64,000 bases of DNA from Hermatobates lingyangjiaoensis (Eukaryota > Arthropoda > Insecta > Hemiptera > Hermatobatidae): NCBI GenBank assembly GCA_026182355.1, contig JAPFBL010000049.1, positions 2,046,001-2,110,000 of the forward strand, read 5' to 3'. The notes under the pieces were generated by a model. It was not told the origin of the DNA and did no database searches. It saw only the letters and a list, made by a program, of their open reading frames with translations. The position numbers and the translations under genes were made by a program. Shown here in pieces: positions 42,661 through 55,149 of this stretch. The number at the start of each line of letters is the position of its first letter. Position 1 is the stretch's first letter.

Positions 42661-45600
42661 TTAGCATTATTATTCCTTTATAAATAAAGTTAGACTTTTC
42701 ACTTCCATTTATCTTGATTATTTTTATATTGTGATCCAATGTCCGAATTAGATCAAAGGAAGTTCGCTACTATTTAAGTTAAATTCCTTTTTGGCTTCTA
42801 GGAAAAATAAGCTTATACTAAAAAAAAATTATTGCAATTTTTTTCCTCTAAACCAACTTTGGACAGGAATGTTTGTTAATAGCGTGCTCGCCTTTGATTG
42901 TTGGAATCATTGAATTCCTCTAGAATTTTATGTGGGGGATAGAAAATTTGTGTATTATAATATCTTTCGGAGAGGACGCAAGACATTCAATTTCGAGCTT
43001 GTGCGACGTCAAGTACTCTTTAAAGATCTCTACTCTAATAATCTTGAGTAAAGTAAAATGTAGAACTTGTGTTGAAGAATCAGTTCGGTAATATGGTTTG
43101 CTTTTGACTATAACCAGGTTCTAAATAAAATGTTCGTCACAAGTCATCCTTACGACAGCATGTGCGTGCTTATAAGTGTGGGTGTTGGAAAGAAGCCAAC
43201 ATCATCTAAAACAACAACTGGGTCTTAAGCTTGGATATAGGTAAATTTGGTCTAAAGGCAACCTTGTCTTATTTACAATTGGGATGTAAATCTGTCTGTA
43301 ATAAATCTGGGATCTAAAATATAATAACTAATTTGATCTTTAAATTCATCTTTTATTTTGAATTCATCAGTTGAAAGCTATTGTCCAGTAGATCAAAGCA
43401 ATCATTTGTACTTTTGGAAGATTGAACTTTCTGTGAATGGTTTATTGCCAGAGTAGTCTGATAGCACCGACTGATAGGGAGCAATGCAGCCCGTTATGTA
43501 CATCCATTTCTACGCTAATGTTCTGTTCTACCATGCCAATTAGTTCCTGAAATGGACATTACCGTTCTGTCTCCAGCACTTGTTCGGGCTGTTCTGATTT
43601 TTGAAAGCCCTCTTCGTTTTTCTTTTAGGTCCTAGAAATTACCGTCAATTGTATTTTTATGAAATGACTAGTGCTATGTATCTATGGTTTTAAGGCCTTA
43701 AAATTGTATTTACCTTAAAGTTCATTATCTCAAATACAATTTAAACGCTTAGGTCAAGAATGATCCCTGGCGGGGTTCATAGAAGGTCACTGGTTCAACC
43801 ACTCTTGGCGGGTGAGTTCATTTACAACAAAATTCAATAGTAAAACAAAAATATAGAAAACAAGGATGAATAAATAAAATTAATATTCTAGTAAGTGTCA
43901 GTGAACAAATTGGAACTGATAAATGAAAACTTGAGAACGCCAAAGACCAATGAACGATTATAGTTCAGCGTCTAGTAGTCGTTTAATTAGTTTTCTCGAG
44001 ACGATTGAGTTTGAATAATTAGTTAACACTTTAACAGATTCCGAGAGTAAAAAAAAAAATAAAATTTTTGTTCTTGGGGATATAAACATGTGGAGGTAAA
44101 GCCTCCTAGTTTTAATTTATTTAATTAATATATATTTACAATTATTATATTGTATATATTTATAATTAATATATTTATTAAATAAATATAAATAAATATA
44201 TAAAATATATTTAAGTTATTTATTTAAAGGCCCAACAGACTTCCCTTGGTCTGTTTGGCCTTTTTGTTGAGTTGCGATCACAAAATTTCATGTTTTATCT
44301 TTCGTATACTACATTTACTCTCACTGCATACATGGAAGTCGTAGGTACTTTTTGCGAAAATTTTGTTTTCTTTGGGATTTATGGAAATTTAGCTACATAA
44401 TTTTGATGACTATTTTTTTTTTCAAGACACTTTAGAAAATAAATCCCTTTCAGGCTGAACTAGGGGTGAAATCGAGGTTTATTATTGATTTGGCATCCAT
44501 GGCCAAGCTGCGGTGGTACCAACGGTAATTGATGTCTTTTGTACGCTGCTTGTTTTTTGTTATAAAGATTGAAAGTTCAAATGTAGATTTTCAGTGAGGA
44601 AATAGATAATCTTGTGTCTGTACGATCTTAGGTAATTCTGAATGTTCTCACCGTTAATAAACCTGGAGAAGGTAAAATTTAGAACTACTGATAAAAAATT
44701 AACCTGGCTATGTGATTCATCTACAGTTAAAATTAGTACCAAATTGCATAAGAGCCGTAGGTCCCACCCCCTACAGAGCACTAAAACTAGAAACCTTCAA
44801 GTTTGAATTATAGAAACAATCAGCTACAACAATGTCCGTTATCATGTTCTATTATCACACTGCGCTTAGATTGACAATTCACAATTTTTTTAAGTTTGTT
44901 TTACCATCATTTGCCATATAAGAATTTCAGTATTCATGCCTATAAAAAAAGAAATAAAATTAATGGGGTTTCATAATCCTAGGATCATTTTATTATACCT
45001 AATATACACAATTTGTAAAATGTTCGTTTGAGGAATACACTAACGTTCTAGAAAATAGTATCAATAATATTTTCTTTCGTTAAATGAATCTGGGGGAAAG
45101 AAAGGCCAAAATTTAATTTCTAAGTTAAGAAAATAAAAAAAAACCTCTCCTAATATATTGACAGTTAAGAAATTATCTGAGCATGTAATTATTTTTGGTA
45201 AGGGATTTATAAAGTTGGGATAAGAGTCACGTGTCCCTTCTAAAGGGGGTTTAGGTAGTATCGGATAGGTTCCCCTCCAATTTTATCTCTCCAAACCCTA
45301 TAGCGAAATTGAATCTGAAAAATAATCAAAGATTCTTCCCTTCGTATCATATTACCCTTCAGATTATAAATCAGTGCATTTCGCTTTTTTTTTTAATAAA
45401 TTATTCAAATTGACAATTATAATATTTTAATTACAAGGAATCAAACTTCAAACCCATTGATATTTTAATGATATTTCTGATATATAGAAAAAAATAAACA
45501 GTCCAGAGCTAACTGTTTATTGATTCAAGGTTCTATACATAATCGGAAATGTCTAATTCATAATTCAAATGTCTACCAATGTGATTATATTTAAACTATT

Positions 45601-47162
45601 TATCATTTGAAAATATATATATTCCGTTGAAGGATATTAAATAATAGTAAGACGTGAATGAATGTCTTGAAGGAGTACAGGCAGTTTAAGTAAAATAGAA
45701 GAATACTTAACCGTCTCATATCATTCAACTGAACACCTATTTTTACGTGTAAATAGTTTAATGTTGACATTTTATATTACTATAATGATCTGTCAAATAC
45801 CGTGAATCGGTGTTGTAGCCTCCCAGTTTCGCACGTTGTGTATTACAATTCCTTAGTTGTGGGGTCAGTCATTTAATGGTATTTAATTATGGTTGGAAAT
45901 AACAGAACACCTTTCTAAATAACGTAATTATCTGAAGAAAACAAAGCTTTTCTAAAACTTGGTGTTAAAGTTTAAGTTGATCTGCCTTATGTGGAAAAGA
46001 GGAATAGTTCTGGAACCATTCTACTTTCTGCCCTCTCACTGTAAGTAGATACCCATAAAAAAAGCGTACAGCATTCTTAAAGAAACTAGGCGTTGTGGAT
46101 AGGTTTTCTGTAAAGCTTATAAGAAGGTGTTTCAAATTTCAAATGCACTTACATATATTAAAAACTTCGATTACTAGTAAATAGATAGAAGAAGTTTGAT
46201 TTACACAGATCCATTCTTATATTTTGAATATACAAAGAACTTCATGAAAACCCAGTATGCTGGTGAAATAAAGGAGAAGTTTCCAAAATGGCCAACTGTA
46301 TTGAATACCAAGTGCATTTAATTACCATGAGTGATGGGACTTCAAATTTCAACTTGGCATGCATTCCATTATTGATGCCAATCATTACAATTACATTATC
46401 TCTACCAATTGCTGCAATATTCATCAAATTCTGTTTCTTCGAACATTGCAGAGGTTTAATTGGCATATCCTTTATTAAATAAGTATATTTATTAGAAACT
46501 AAAATTGGTGTGATCTGCATAGAAACTTAGTTTATTTCGTTATCATACGTATTTGAATAAATTATAATTATTTCATAATTAAATTGTAACTAAACTTGAT
46601 TCATATTTATAGATAAAATATAAAGATGGAAAACACTTGCTCTTTTCTTTTGAACATTTGCCATTCATGTAGTAGCACTAGAAGAAAAAGGAAACTTCAT
46701 TTACTAGTAATCGTATTACTAAATTGATAATCGTCTTCAATACAGAGGTTACATTAATAATCTCATATGGTGTACATTGTTTAATATTTAGTTCAACTTA
46801 ATCGCAGACCTTTATAAATCTATTTACTCCTGTTCTGAAGAATTTTCTAAACCTTCGACCGTAATGTACAATATCTACTCAAATGTCCCCCTGTACATAT
46901 TAACTGTCAACCAAGAGGCCAGAACTGCGCGACTTTAATCAATTTTTATGGACAGATTCCTAACTCACAAACAATTTTTTTCACCTAAAATATATCTTAA
47001 AAAAGCTCTAGATTGGTATTAGGATACTTTTGTTTTTTTATAAAGAACGTATCTGTGATATCACCAAACTATGAGCGATAATATGTTCAAAATAGAAGTT
47101 AATTAATTTATTTGTCACCAGGGTTGAAAAAAGATTTTATAAAAAAAAATAGTAGTAGCATA
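42661..47162. other. Long AT-rich stretch without gene
   Basis: A tRNA-like piece may lie near 43765-43800 (CACTGGTTCAACCACT as a B box) without an A box. AT palindromes (TATTTA, AATATA) occur at 44110-44225. The mirrored frames at 46242-46520 and 46288-46482 have no recognisable product. Confidence 0.4.
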
Positions 47163-47309
47163 TCTATACAAATAAAAGAAAGGTTTTGTCTGTACATTGA
47201 TTAGAACTGACTCATTTCATTTCGTACATTAGAGAAACCGAATCCACCCTCAGAAAAATTTCTGTCGGTTTGTTGATTTGTTAGTTTGTCGGTTTATCTG
47301 CAAAATTTT

Positions 47310-47604
47310 GTCACAAGTAAACTCAGCCACCGTAAAATATATGAAGCTGAAACGTTTACCGTAGATTTGTGTAAGTCTAACTTAAAACATAGGCTCTGAG
47401 TTGATTGAAAATTCAACGTAGAAGTGATGTTATGGACTCTTAAAGTAAAAACGTTTGTCACAAGTAAACTCAGCCACCATGAGACATAGCGAGCTGACAC
47501 TTCAGACACTAGATTTGTGTGTGCCTAACTTAATATTGACCCTGAATAGATCGATAATTCAGTGCAGAAGCAAAGTTATGGACCTTTAAGTTGTATTTTG
47601 CTAA
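47310..47604 (+). repeat. Two tandem 147-bp units within the Helitron
   Basis: GTCACAAGTAAACTCAGCCA occurs at 47310 and 47457, followed by AGATTTGTGT, CTAACTTAA, a TTGA-AATTCA block, GAAG, and GTTATGGAC in both. The second unit is diverged by roughly 20%. Confidence 0.85.
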
Positions 47605-47884
47605 CTTCACAGACATGTTTATTTTGAAAATATACAGGTGTAGCAAGTAGGTATTGTTAGTTGACTTTAATTTCATTTGCGTATATGAATATATTGCGTA
47701 TCTGAAATCAATGAAAGGGTGGTTCCCAGAGTTGGAGATGTACTATCTATTCAGGATAAATAGCTTTGGGAACAAGCAATTCTCAACCTTTAATATGAAC
47801 AGGCAAGAAAAATCAACAACAAGTTTTTATGTAATATCAATCTGAGGAAAGATCTTACAAGTCAGTAAAGAGATTGATTAGTGA

Positions 47885-48415
47885 TAAAAAGAATCAGTTC
47901 ATTATCCTACAGAATTTCTTGACTCCGTGACAGCTCCTGGACTGCCTACTTATGAGCAAAAACTTAAAGTAGGAGCACCAATCATGCTGCTATTTAGTAT
48001 CAGTAACAAATTTCATGTTACAAGACTTGACCATCCAAAAATGTGCCACGGGACACGACTTTGAGTTGGTGCTCTGCACAGATATGCCATAGAGGTAGAC
48101 ATCATGACTTGGTGTGGTATTGGGGAGTCTGTGTGTATACCACGCATACCATTGATTCCGAGCCACTATCTGTTTCCGTTCAAACGATTGCAAAGTCCCG
48201 TGAGAGTCTGTTTTGCAATGACGTTAACTAAGTCGCAAGGGGAAACTTTATCTAATGCAGGAAATGAAGTGAACGAGACCAACTTTTTCTCACATGGTTA
48301 ACTGTAGTTTGCTTGCTCAAGAGTCAGGGGTTCCAACTCTTTGTTCTTCCGTGAACCTGATGGTTAGACAGCTAATGTGGTGTATACAGAGGAATTTTCT
48401 TAACACTCTACTAAT
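47885..48415 (+). pseudogene. Helitron Pif1-type helicase, C-terminal relic
   Basis: Plus-strand frames read YPTEFLDSVTAPGLPTYEQK, LKVGAPIMLL, CHGTRL, then EVDIMTWCGIGESVCIPRIP, LIPSHYLFPFKRLQSPVRVC, FAMTLTKSQGETL, FFSHG, and after frame damage ACSRV, EPDG and NVVYTE. These follow, in order, the conserved end of animal Helitron helicases: YPxEFLN, LKVGxPIMLLRN, CNGTRL, FIPRIxLxPSD, PFxFxRxQFPVRLAFAMTINKSQGQ, FSHGQLYVACSRV. The Rep domain and the helicase motifs I-III are absent. Stops near 48064, 48301 and 48303 and at least one indel make it non-functional. Confidence 0.85.
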
Positions 48416-48486
48416 CATGGTATTTTTTACTATTCTATAATTTCTACTGGTATTTTGGTATACCAAGTATAATTGTTTTTTTTATT

Positions 48487-48512
48487 CCGTCAAAGACGGG
48501 TACGTTTGCTAG
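48487..48512 (+). terminator. Helitron 3' hairpin and CTAG end
   Basis: CCGTC (48487-48491) pairs with GACGG (48495-48499). CTAG ends the element 13 bases later. In Helitrons this hairpin signals the end of strand transfer. Confidence 0.85.
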
Positions 48513-49778
48513 TTCTAATATAAATAAGTAACAATTTCTGAAACCTACTTAATAAATAAGATTTTTTTACAGGAAAAATGTTACAAATTTTCTAAACAAT
48601 ATTTCCTCATGATAGGAAGTTCTGTTCTTTGTTAAAATGTTATGCACATGTCAATTTATATCAATTGAAATTGTAAATTGTGTTTTAAAGTATAAAACAT
48701 TTTTCGATCTTTACAGGGTAATTTTTGAAATATTTGTTGTTTTGATATTATTGATCCTTAATATATCTGTACTGAATATCCCTAGTGGAGTGCTCATTAG
48801 AATGAAAAATAATGAGTATAATTAATTTTTGATAATAACTGATAACAAGTGTCAAGGTTTCATTTTCTTGTTGGAGCAAACCTAAACAGTTCGAGTTCTT
48901 TTTATGTATAGTATCTACAAAGTCATATCTTTCCCACATTGCATTATGTTTTAGAATCTTCTTCTAACAAAATAGAATTGCTTTTATGTTTCTATGAAAC
49001 ATATTAGATATTAGAATTAATTATGATGACTTCATAAACGTCAAAGTTTCTATTTACCTATGTAGTCATTCATTCCTCTAGAATGTATTTGTGGTGTCTG
49101 AAATATATAAACGATAAATATCCCACATGATTCATCTAATGATATAGTTATTTTCATTTCAATATGGCATTATCTCCAAAACCCCAAAACATATTCTCTC
49201 CTTTAAAAATCTACAGCGTAAGTATTTGATATAATCTATAAACAAATAAAAAAAAAATTCACCCTAAAGTATGTGTCTTCCCTCTTATTATTTTATGTCT
49301 GCTGTGGTGGATAATGTAACAGTTCTTTTATGTACAGAATACTTCATGTATCCCAAGTTACTAGCGAAAATAAAATAATAAATCGAAATAATCAATACTA
49401 GTGACTATTTATTATGCTTTATATAATGTGGCCTGATCAGATTACAACACCAGGTCTGCCATAGAAGTGTTTGTTTGGATATTATGGAGCGATAAAGAGG
49501 GGGATTATTGAAGTGTTCAGTTTAAATAAATTATAGAATTAAGGAGCACAACAACAACAAATTGATTCTATGTCATTGTTTCTCAAGGTTCTGGTCATTG
49601 ATTTTTATTATAAAGTCAATTCTCTTATTCGTTAAAATTTTAAAACCTGTATGCCTAAATTCAATAAATGAATGGAAAAAATTAAATAAACACTATTAAG
49701 AATTTATGAAAAACCAAATTAAAAATCATTACGTAAATAAAAGTTTAATTTAGAGATTAGAATAAATAAAAAGAACAG
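48513..49778. other. Unassigned AT-rich stretch
   Basis: Nothing recognised. Confidence 0.5.
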
Positions 49779-50063
49779 TTAACGATTGAGATTGATCCCA
49801 GGAGCTGATCTACCTCCCAGAAGACTTAGAAGTGCTTTCTCTGAAGCTCTCAAAGTGACTTTAGCATTAGTTTCATCAATCTGTTTATGAACCTGTGATC
49901 AGAATCAGTATTTGAAACTGAGTCCGTGAGAGCTGGCCTGAGTGGCGACGGAAGGTCACTGCGTTTGCTAACGGACGACCTGTGACTATGTATACGCAGC
50001 CTTAGCTTGGTGGCAGCCAAACACATAAAAAGTATCACCACTGGGTGCAATCCAGACGGTAAA
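49779..50063 (-). pseudogene. PLE GIY-YIG and C-terminus
   Basis: The minus strand reads RLDCTQ-like sequence (shifted), VCLAATKLRLRIHSHRSSVS, KRSDLP, then after a frameshift SSHGLSF, KVTLRASEKALLSLLGGRSA, PGINLNR and a stop. It is about 85% identical at the base level, by eye, to 55517-55810. The YVG of the GIY-YIG core is changed to a YVC-like form and the frame is shifted twice. No hammerhead or TA array follows, so the 3' end is lost. Confidence 0.75.
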
Positions 50064-51780
50064 GGCAGTTACCACAGGATTTTGGTTTAATGTAAGTTTT
50101 GTACATAAAATACTTGCCACCTCCTCTTCTTGCATTTTAGAACTTAATTAAAATATCATGTATAGTTTGTTCTCAGTTCATTATAATTACTAATTTGTTT
50201 ACACCAAATAATTAACTAAATTGTCTATTTGTTCACAGGAGTGTTTTTTCAAAAATTTTAAAAAGTATGATCATAATATAATATGAAAGACATATACATA
50301 TATATGTTCGTTTCATAATACTCATTTATAAAATGCTATATTTTGCCATATAATAAAGTCATAAAAGAAATTGAATCGAAGTTAAAATGATCACATATTA
50401 AATATCGGTGTTGCTGGGAAATATTGTCGAGACTTCGTTAATTAAATTTAATAGACGAAATACTTTGAACATTGGTAGTGGTGTCTATAAATTAGACCCT
50501 TTGATAACAAAAGCAATAGCACTCACTAATGGGTCTGTTCTAACTAGCAAATAATTTTCATTCGCTCCCCCAATCATCTAGCCCTTTCCAACTATTTTAC
50601 TCCAACTTTACTCTGTTTAATAAAAAATGTTTTCTCATTTTCTTACTTAAAGCCAACAACAGGCTGCTTAAAGATATTTAACTTTCCATTACTTTATTAT
50701 GTTTCATGCCCTAACGACAGTTTTTCATAATCTATTCATACCCTTCTAATCAAAAGCTGGCTGCCCAATCAGACGATTATTATCCATTTAACAGTGACTA
50801 CGAATAAGAAGTTATTATTCTGTTAAGTTATTACTCTCTTTCCAGAAATGAACAATATCAAGAAGAGAAATGGTAATGAGTGGTTGCTTCGTATAGATAT
50901 GTAATTATCTTTTATAGAACGTTGGTTTTCATATGGAACAATAAAAAACAGTTTTAATATTATAAATCAATTAAAAAAATATTAGTGATTAATTTAAACA
51001 ATTTTAATTTTTTTTGGAATACATCCCTATCCATAAAAATGATGAAAAGTTTACGATAATAAAATAAAACGTATTTTATGTGTATATGTTAATTCTGATG
51101 TACTCTGTAAATTTAGAGGTTTTTTCAGAAAATAGACAAACTATGAGTGACAAGAAGAAATATACCCAAGTACAGTGTACGTGAAATCAGTTATTCTATG
51201 AAACGGAGGGTTTTCGTTATGTTTAATAGCTATGTCGAATTTAATCTAGTACGTTTTTATCAGTTTTGCAGCTTGTGAGCGTATTAATTGATGGAAGTTT
51301 AAACAAAATCCTTACTGTTAATCTTCTGGAAGCAAAACAAAACAATCTTACTTAAAATTCATTTTATTAAGAAATGATTTAAGGATGCAACTGTTATTGA
51401 GAAGTCTCAAAGAGCTTTACATGACGTATAACATGTCAGATTTGATGATTTCATGTTCCTTATAACCAATAAAGTGGTAGACTAAAATACAGAATTGATT
51501 AAAATGTCTTTAAGGTCACATTAAATAAAACAACCAAATTAGTTGGTTTTTAACGAGTTTGATATAATGTTTACTTATGGAAAAGTTTAGTATATTCCAT
51601 TCCAGATTTTATATTATATGCTATAATGAAGAGTAATATATAATTTACATAGCAAGGAATAAGAAGTCATGATACAATTTTTAAAAGATTCAGTTTCTTG
51701 ATAACAAAACCTTGCTAAAGACTCAGATACATTTTGTTTAGAAAATACGTGAAAAATAATTTGTGGAATCAAAATTATAA
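50064..51780. other. Unassigned AT-rich stretch
   Basis: Nothing recognised. Confidence 0.5.
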
Positions 51781-51799
51781 TATGTTCGAAAGGTAATTG

Positions 51800-51900
51800 A
51801 ACTGAGTCAGTTGGGTTTTGACTCTGACGAAGACCGCTTGTTACGGTTGAAAGATCTTAGTCTTTTTTTGCCATTTCATATTATAGTTTGATCACAAACC

Positions 51901-51903
<3 letters not shown>
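51800..51903 (+). mobile_element. Solo family A PLE-terminal unit
   Basis: Starts GAACTGAGTCAGTTGGGTTTTG, carries an intact family A hammerhead, and continues through the CCATTTCATATTATAGTTTGATCA flank to (TA)n. It is the only family A unit that is not part of a dimer. Confidence 0.8.
51834..51862 (+). ncRNA. Hammerhead ribozyme (family A, complete)
   Basis: CTGACGA 51834-51840, ACCG/CGGT stem II, GAAA 51849-51852, AGATCTT as stem III and cleavage site, stem I GACT 51830-51833 with AGTC 51859-51862. Identical core to the 10.4-10.6 kb copies although 41 kb away. Confidence 0.85.

Positions 51904-51954
<51 letters not shown>
51904..51954. repeat. (TA)n shared tail-to-tail
   Basis: The plus-strand family A unit and the minus-strand family D unit both end on this array. 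Confidence 0.95.
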
Positions 51955-51958
<4 letters not shown>

Positions 51959-52030
51959 TAAAGTTTATCGGGACTCGGTCAGTTCTTTAGGTTCAAATTA
52001 AACTCTCATTGCCAACGTTTCGGTGTTTCG
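51955..52030 (-). mobile_element. PLE-terminal fragment (family D)
   Basis: The minus strand reads ACCGAAACGTTGGCAATGAG, TTTGAACCTAAAGAACTGAC, CGAGTCCCGATAAACTTTAG, then TA. It matches 35575-35640 and 55172-55250. The CUGANGA half of a hammerhead is not visible upstream. Confidence 0.7.
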
Positions 52031-53345
52031 GTAACGTGCACAATAATATGTGATTAGTACACAGTAATAAATGTTAAAAGAGGATGTGCGCAATAATATA
52101 TGGTTAGCGCACATTAAAAAGGTCAAAAGTGACCGTTGACAGATGTGGAAATGTTCACGTGTTATCGGACCTCATGACTACGAGATTCTGAAGACTCATC
52201 AACAACTCCCGGGAATGAGTTATTAGTATTTATTTTAATAACGGTAAGCCTTCATTATTCATTAGTTCATGAAAATAATTTATATAGTCAAACAAATTGA
52301 GATTTATGAATATCGATTTAAAAATGCATAAATATATAATCGAAAACGAAAGTAACATTTCATTAAGAATTCGGAAGTGCTAGGTCACTTCTGAGTTTGT
52401 CTAACGATTTTATTATTTGTACTGCAGCAAATGACAGCAATGAATGTAAACATTGAAGTCAAGCTCTCGCCAGCTTAATCTCCCTCTGAATATTAATAGA
52501 TGACATGTGTGGAAACGCACTAACTTCTTTGACCATTTCGCTTAAAAGCGTTATGACTTACCATTCACTAGACCTACTCCTATTTTCTGTTGTCAATAAG
52601 ATAATATCTATGGCATTCCTTAAATCATGTAGTTTTTTTTTAAATTCTGCTATCATGAAAGCACCCTTCAATTTTGGGTGTCCCTAAAAGAAATCGAATA
52701 ACTTACTAAATCACAAATTAAATAATGAAAACATTTTTGATTATAATCTTGACCAGTAATTTTAAATTAGAATACTATATTTCGGAAGTAATAATTATAA
52801 CATTATGAGTTGGTGTTAAAATTATTAAAATTAATAAACTAATCAGATGTATATTTCAGAATAATAATAGCTTCTCTTCCATAGAAACAAAGCTTTCCTT
52901 CTTTTTCCCCCAGGAGTTTTAGAAGAAAAATGGACGTCAAGATATTTACTTTCCTAACTTATTATTTGCCAAAACGGAACCGTTTGAATTCAATCTATCA
53001 GTTTAGTGAATGTTCATCAGATTTAATATTAATTTTCTATAGTAACTTTCTTTTGTTTATTATCTGTTGCAATATAATCAGAGTACATTTAAAGTTAATT
53101 AATCCCTATTCTATAACAGTTTTCTAAACTTTTGGCCTTCCAACTTTTAACAAGCTTTTTATAATTTCAACGCAATCTCACCCAATATATGTGAAATAAA
53201 AAGCCAGAACAAAAGCGATTTTACCAAATGGCAAAACTTAATATTATTTGAGATAAAAGATTCCGATTGTCCTTAAGGGTTGACTTAACACTGATCTATG
53301 AAATTTGGTAATTACAACTCCTTTTATTTATGTGATATCAAGCTT
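52031..53345. other. Unassigned; local duplication near 52040-52120
   Basis: GTGCACAATAATATGTGATTAG and GTGCGCAATAATATATGGTTAG form a short direct repeat about 55 bp apart. Otherwise nothing recognised. Confidence 0.5.
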
Positions 53346-53412
53346 ACTCACACTCTCACACTCACACTCTCACACACAAGCACACACTCACTCACACACA
53401 CACACACACAAC
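53346..53412. repeat. (CA)n/(CTCACA)n microsatellite
   Basis: Imperfect ACTCACACTCTCACA repeats passing into pure (CA)n. Confidence 0.9.
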
Positions 53413-53636
53413 TTCACAAATTTTTGATAGATATGTTATTGCACTCCTAGGATTTAAAAACTGGTATTTCCGTAGAAAAAGCCATATCAAAATTTCACCC
53501 GACCACTCATAAAGAAAGTCCTTTCCTACCTGAAATTTCATGCAGATGATGAATTTAAACCACTTTTAAATTCATTATTTAATAATATAACCAAATAAGA
53601 GAATATATGAATATAACTAGTTATTTAATTTAATTC
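53413..53636. other. Unassigned AT-rich stretch
   Basis: CCGTAGAAAAAGCC-type sequence after the microsatellite; nothing identified. Confidence 0.45.
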
Positions 53637-53733
53637 TAATGTAGTGCAATCAGTTATTATGTGGTATTTACTCATTGTAGGGTAAAAATCTAATGAAATG
53701 GTCTCCACATATAAAACTTTTAATGATATAAAC

Positions 53734-53772
53734 AACGCGTTTCGAACACGAACACGTAGTGTTCTTCTTCAG
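53734..53772 (-). ncRNA. Hammerhead-like ribozyme (family C)
   Basis: Minus strand CTGAAGA, A, GAACAC...GTGTTC with a 6-base duplication in the stem II region, GAAACGCGTT. Core intact. Confidence 0.65.
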
Positions 53773-53774
53773 AT

Positions 53775-53807
53775 CTGAAGAAGAACACTACGTGTTCGAA
53801 ACGCGTT
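53775..53807 (+). ncRNA. Hammerhead-like ribozyme (family C)
   Basis: CTGAAGA 53775-53781, stem II GAACAC 53783-53788 / GTGTTC 53792-53797 with loop TAC, GAAA 53798-53801, stem III AC/GU with loop GC, U53807 as the expected cleavage base. No proper stem I, because the mirrored copy begins two bases upstream. Confidence 0.7.
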
Positions 53808-53944
53808 GTTTATATCATTAAAAGTTTTATATGTGGAGACCATTTCATTAGATTTTTACCCTACAATGAGTAAATACCACATAATAACTGATTGCACTAC
53901 ATTAGAATTAAAAACGGCTAGTCGCGCCCTTGCAATCAACCGAT

Positions 53945-54044
53945 TTTATGAAGAAGAACACTACGTGTTCGAAACGCGTTGTTTATATCATTAAAAGTTT
54001 TATATGTGGAGACCATTTCATTAGATTTTTACCCTACAATGATT
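53945..54044 (+). mobile_element. Third family C copy, direct orientation
   Basis: TGAAGAAGAACACTACGTG and the following 90 bp repeat 53776-53866 almost base for base. It starts at the ribozyme core (C3 changed to A) and ends at CCCTACAATGA. Confidence 0.85.
53948..53980 (+). ncRNA. Family C hammerhead, ATGAAGA core
   Basis: Stem II GAACAC/GTGTTC and GAAACGCGTT are intact. C3 and U4 of the core are A and T (ATGAAGA), so C3 is lost. Confidence 0.55.
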
Positions 54045-54950
54045 TAATTTAATGCATTAATGTGAAATAAATGATTCATAATTACCTTCGAAGCAGCTCA
54101 GAGAGAGTGGAGAAGTAGAGTAAAGTATACACAGTTGTTAGTAGTAATACTGTTTTGATCTTGTTGACTTTCGTATTTTACATTCTGTTCATTAGCTATA
54201 TCTAGTTCACCAACTAGATCACATGTGCAATTTTAATTATTATATGATGAGTTGGTTTCGTGATTTATAGTATAACTTATAAGTTGTCAAATCAGATATA
54301 GCCTTATAATTACTCTTCATCGAAAATTTACAAAAACTAGTCTTCAAAAAAGCAAATTTTAAGATAGATTAACAATTTCAAAAACTTAGTGTTCTTCAAA
54401 TGGTTACTATTCAGCTGACTGGGAATACCTCACTCCGAAAGATGACAAGTTTGACTGCAGATGAACATCGGGTATTTTTTTTTATTCTCCAGTACATAGT
54501 TAGTAAAAATTCAATTTAATTAAATTTAAATGTATGATTTATTCAATTAAATTATTATCCTTTCGATCAATAACAGGTATCTGCATTTAAGGAAGGTGTA
54601 TTACGTTGTTGCTCTGTAGCTAGATGGTTTTTAATTAAAGGAATTTGTTTTCTTGAGTTCCTGTCTGGATTTCATAAGCTTATTTACTCTGCTTCGTATC
54701 GTATCATTGACACTGTACCATTAGCAGGGATGTAGAAGCACAGAAATAAGAGTTTATAAAATAAATAACTAAAGCGAGAGCATCTTGTATTTTATATAAT
54801 CTTCTTTAACTCGTTTTCTATCACCTGTATTTTAATGGGCTGCAACAAATGGGCACTTATTTGAATTGGGAAGTGGAATATACTTAGTTTCATTTTCAGT
54901 AAACAGCGCTTTATTTAATTTAATATTAAGTAAGTTATTTAGAGATATCA
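54045..54950. other. Unassigned AT-rich stretch
   Basis: Nothing recognised. Confidence 0.5.
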
Positions 54951-54951
54951 G

Positions 54952-54954
<3 letters not shown>

Positions 54955-54990
<36 letters not shown>
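54955..54990. repeat. (TA)n microsatellite
   Basis: TA run without a recognisable ribozyme unit on either side. Confidence 0.95.
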
Positions 54991-54997
<7 letters not shown>

Positions 54998-55149
54998 TTT
55001 GATAAAAGTATCGACCGTGGAATAGAAACAGAACTAAAGTAGTGTCACGTGTTCATTCAGACTGCAGTTGTTGTTAAAATCCACACACTATTTTTCTTTG
55101 TAAAATAATGTGTAATTTAATACTAATTTTTTCGGTTTCAAAATGTATA

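Larger units (their letters stand above)
47163..48512 (+). mobile_element. Helitron, decayed but with both termini
   Basis: The 5' end is TCTATACAAATAAAAGAAAGG, the usual TC start with the TATA-AAAAGA-type lead of animal Helitrons. The 3' end has the hairpin CCGTC-AAA-GACGG (48487-48499), 9 bases, then CTAG at 48509-48512. The insertion lies between A (47162) and T (48513), the Helitron A/T target. Inside are two tandem units of about 147 bp and a relic of the Helitron helicase C-terminus. At 1,350 bp it is far shorter than an autonomous Helitron, so it is an internally deleted copy mobilised in trans. Confidence 0.85.
53637..53907. mobile_element. Head-to-head dimer (family C), 270-bp palindrome
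   Basis: The arms 53637-53772 and 53773-53907 are nearly perfect reverse complements. The only clear difference is a 6-bp AACACG duplication in the left arm. The two ribozyme cores touch at CTTCAGATCTGAAG, so the junction falls exactly at the 5' edge of the cores. Confidence 0.9.

Noticed and set aside
53346..53412. CRISPR-like repeat pattern
   Set aside because: Simple CA/CTCACA microsatellite without unique spacers; the sequence is eukaryotic.
53806..53994. 62-codon frame ending in EEEHYVFETRCLYH
   Set aside because: It is the family C terminal unit read through; the final part repeats because the unit repeats.
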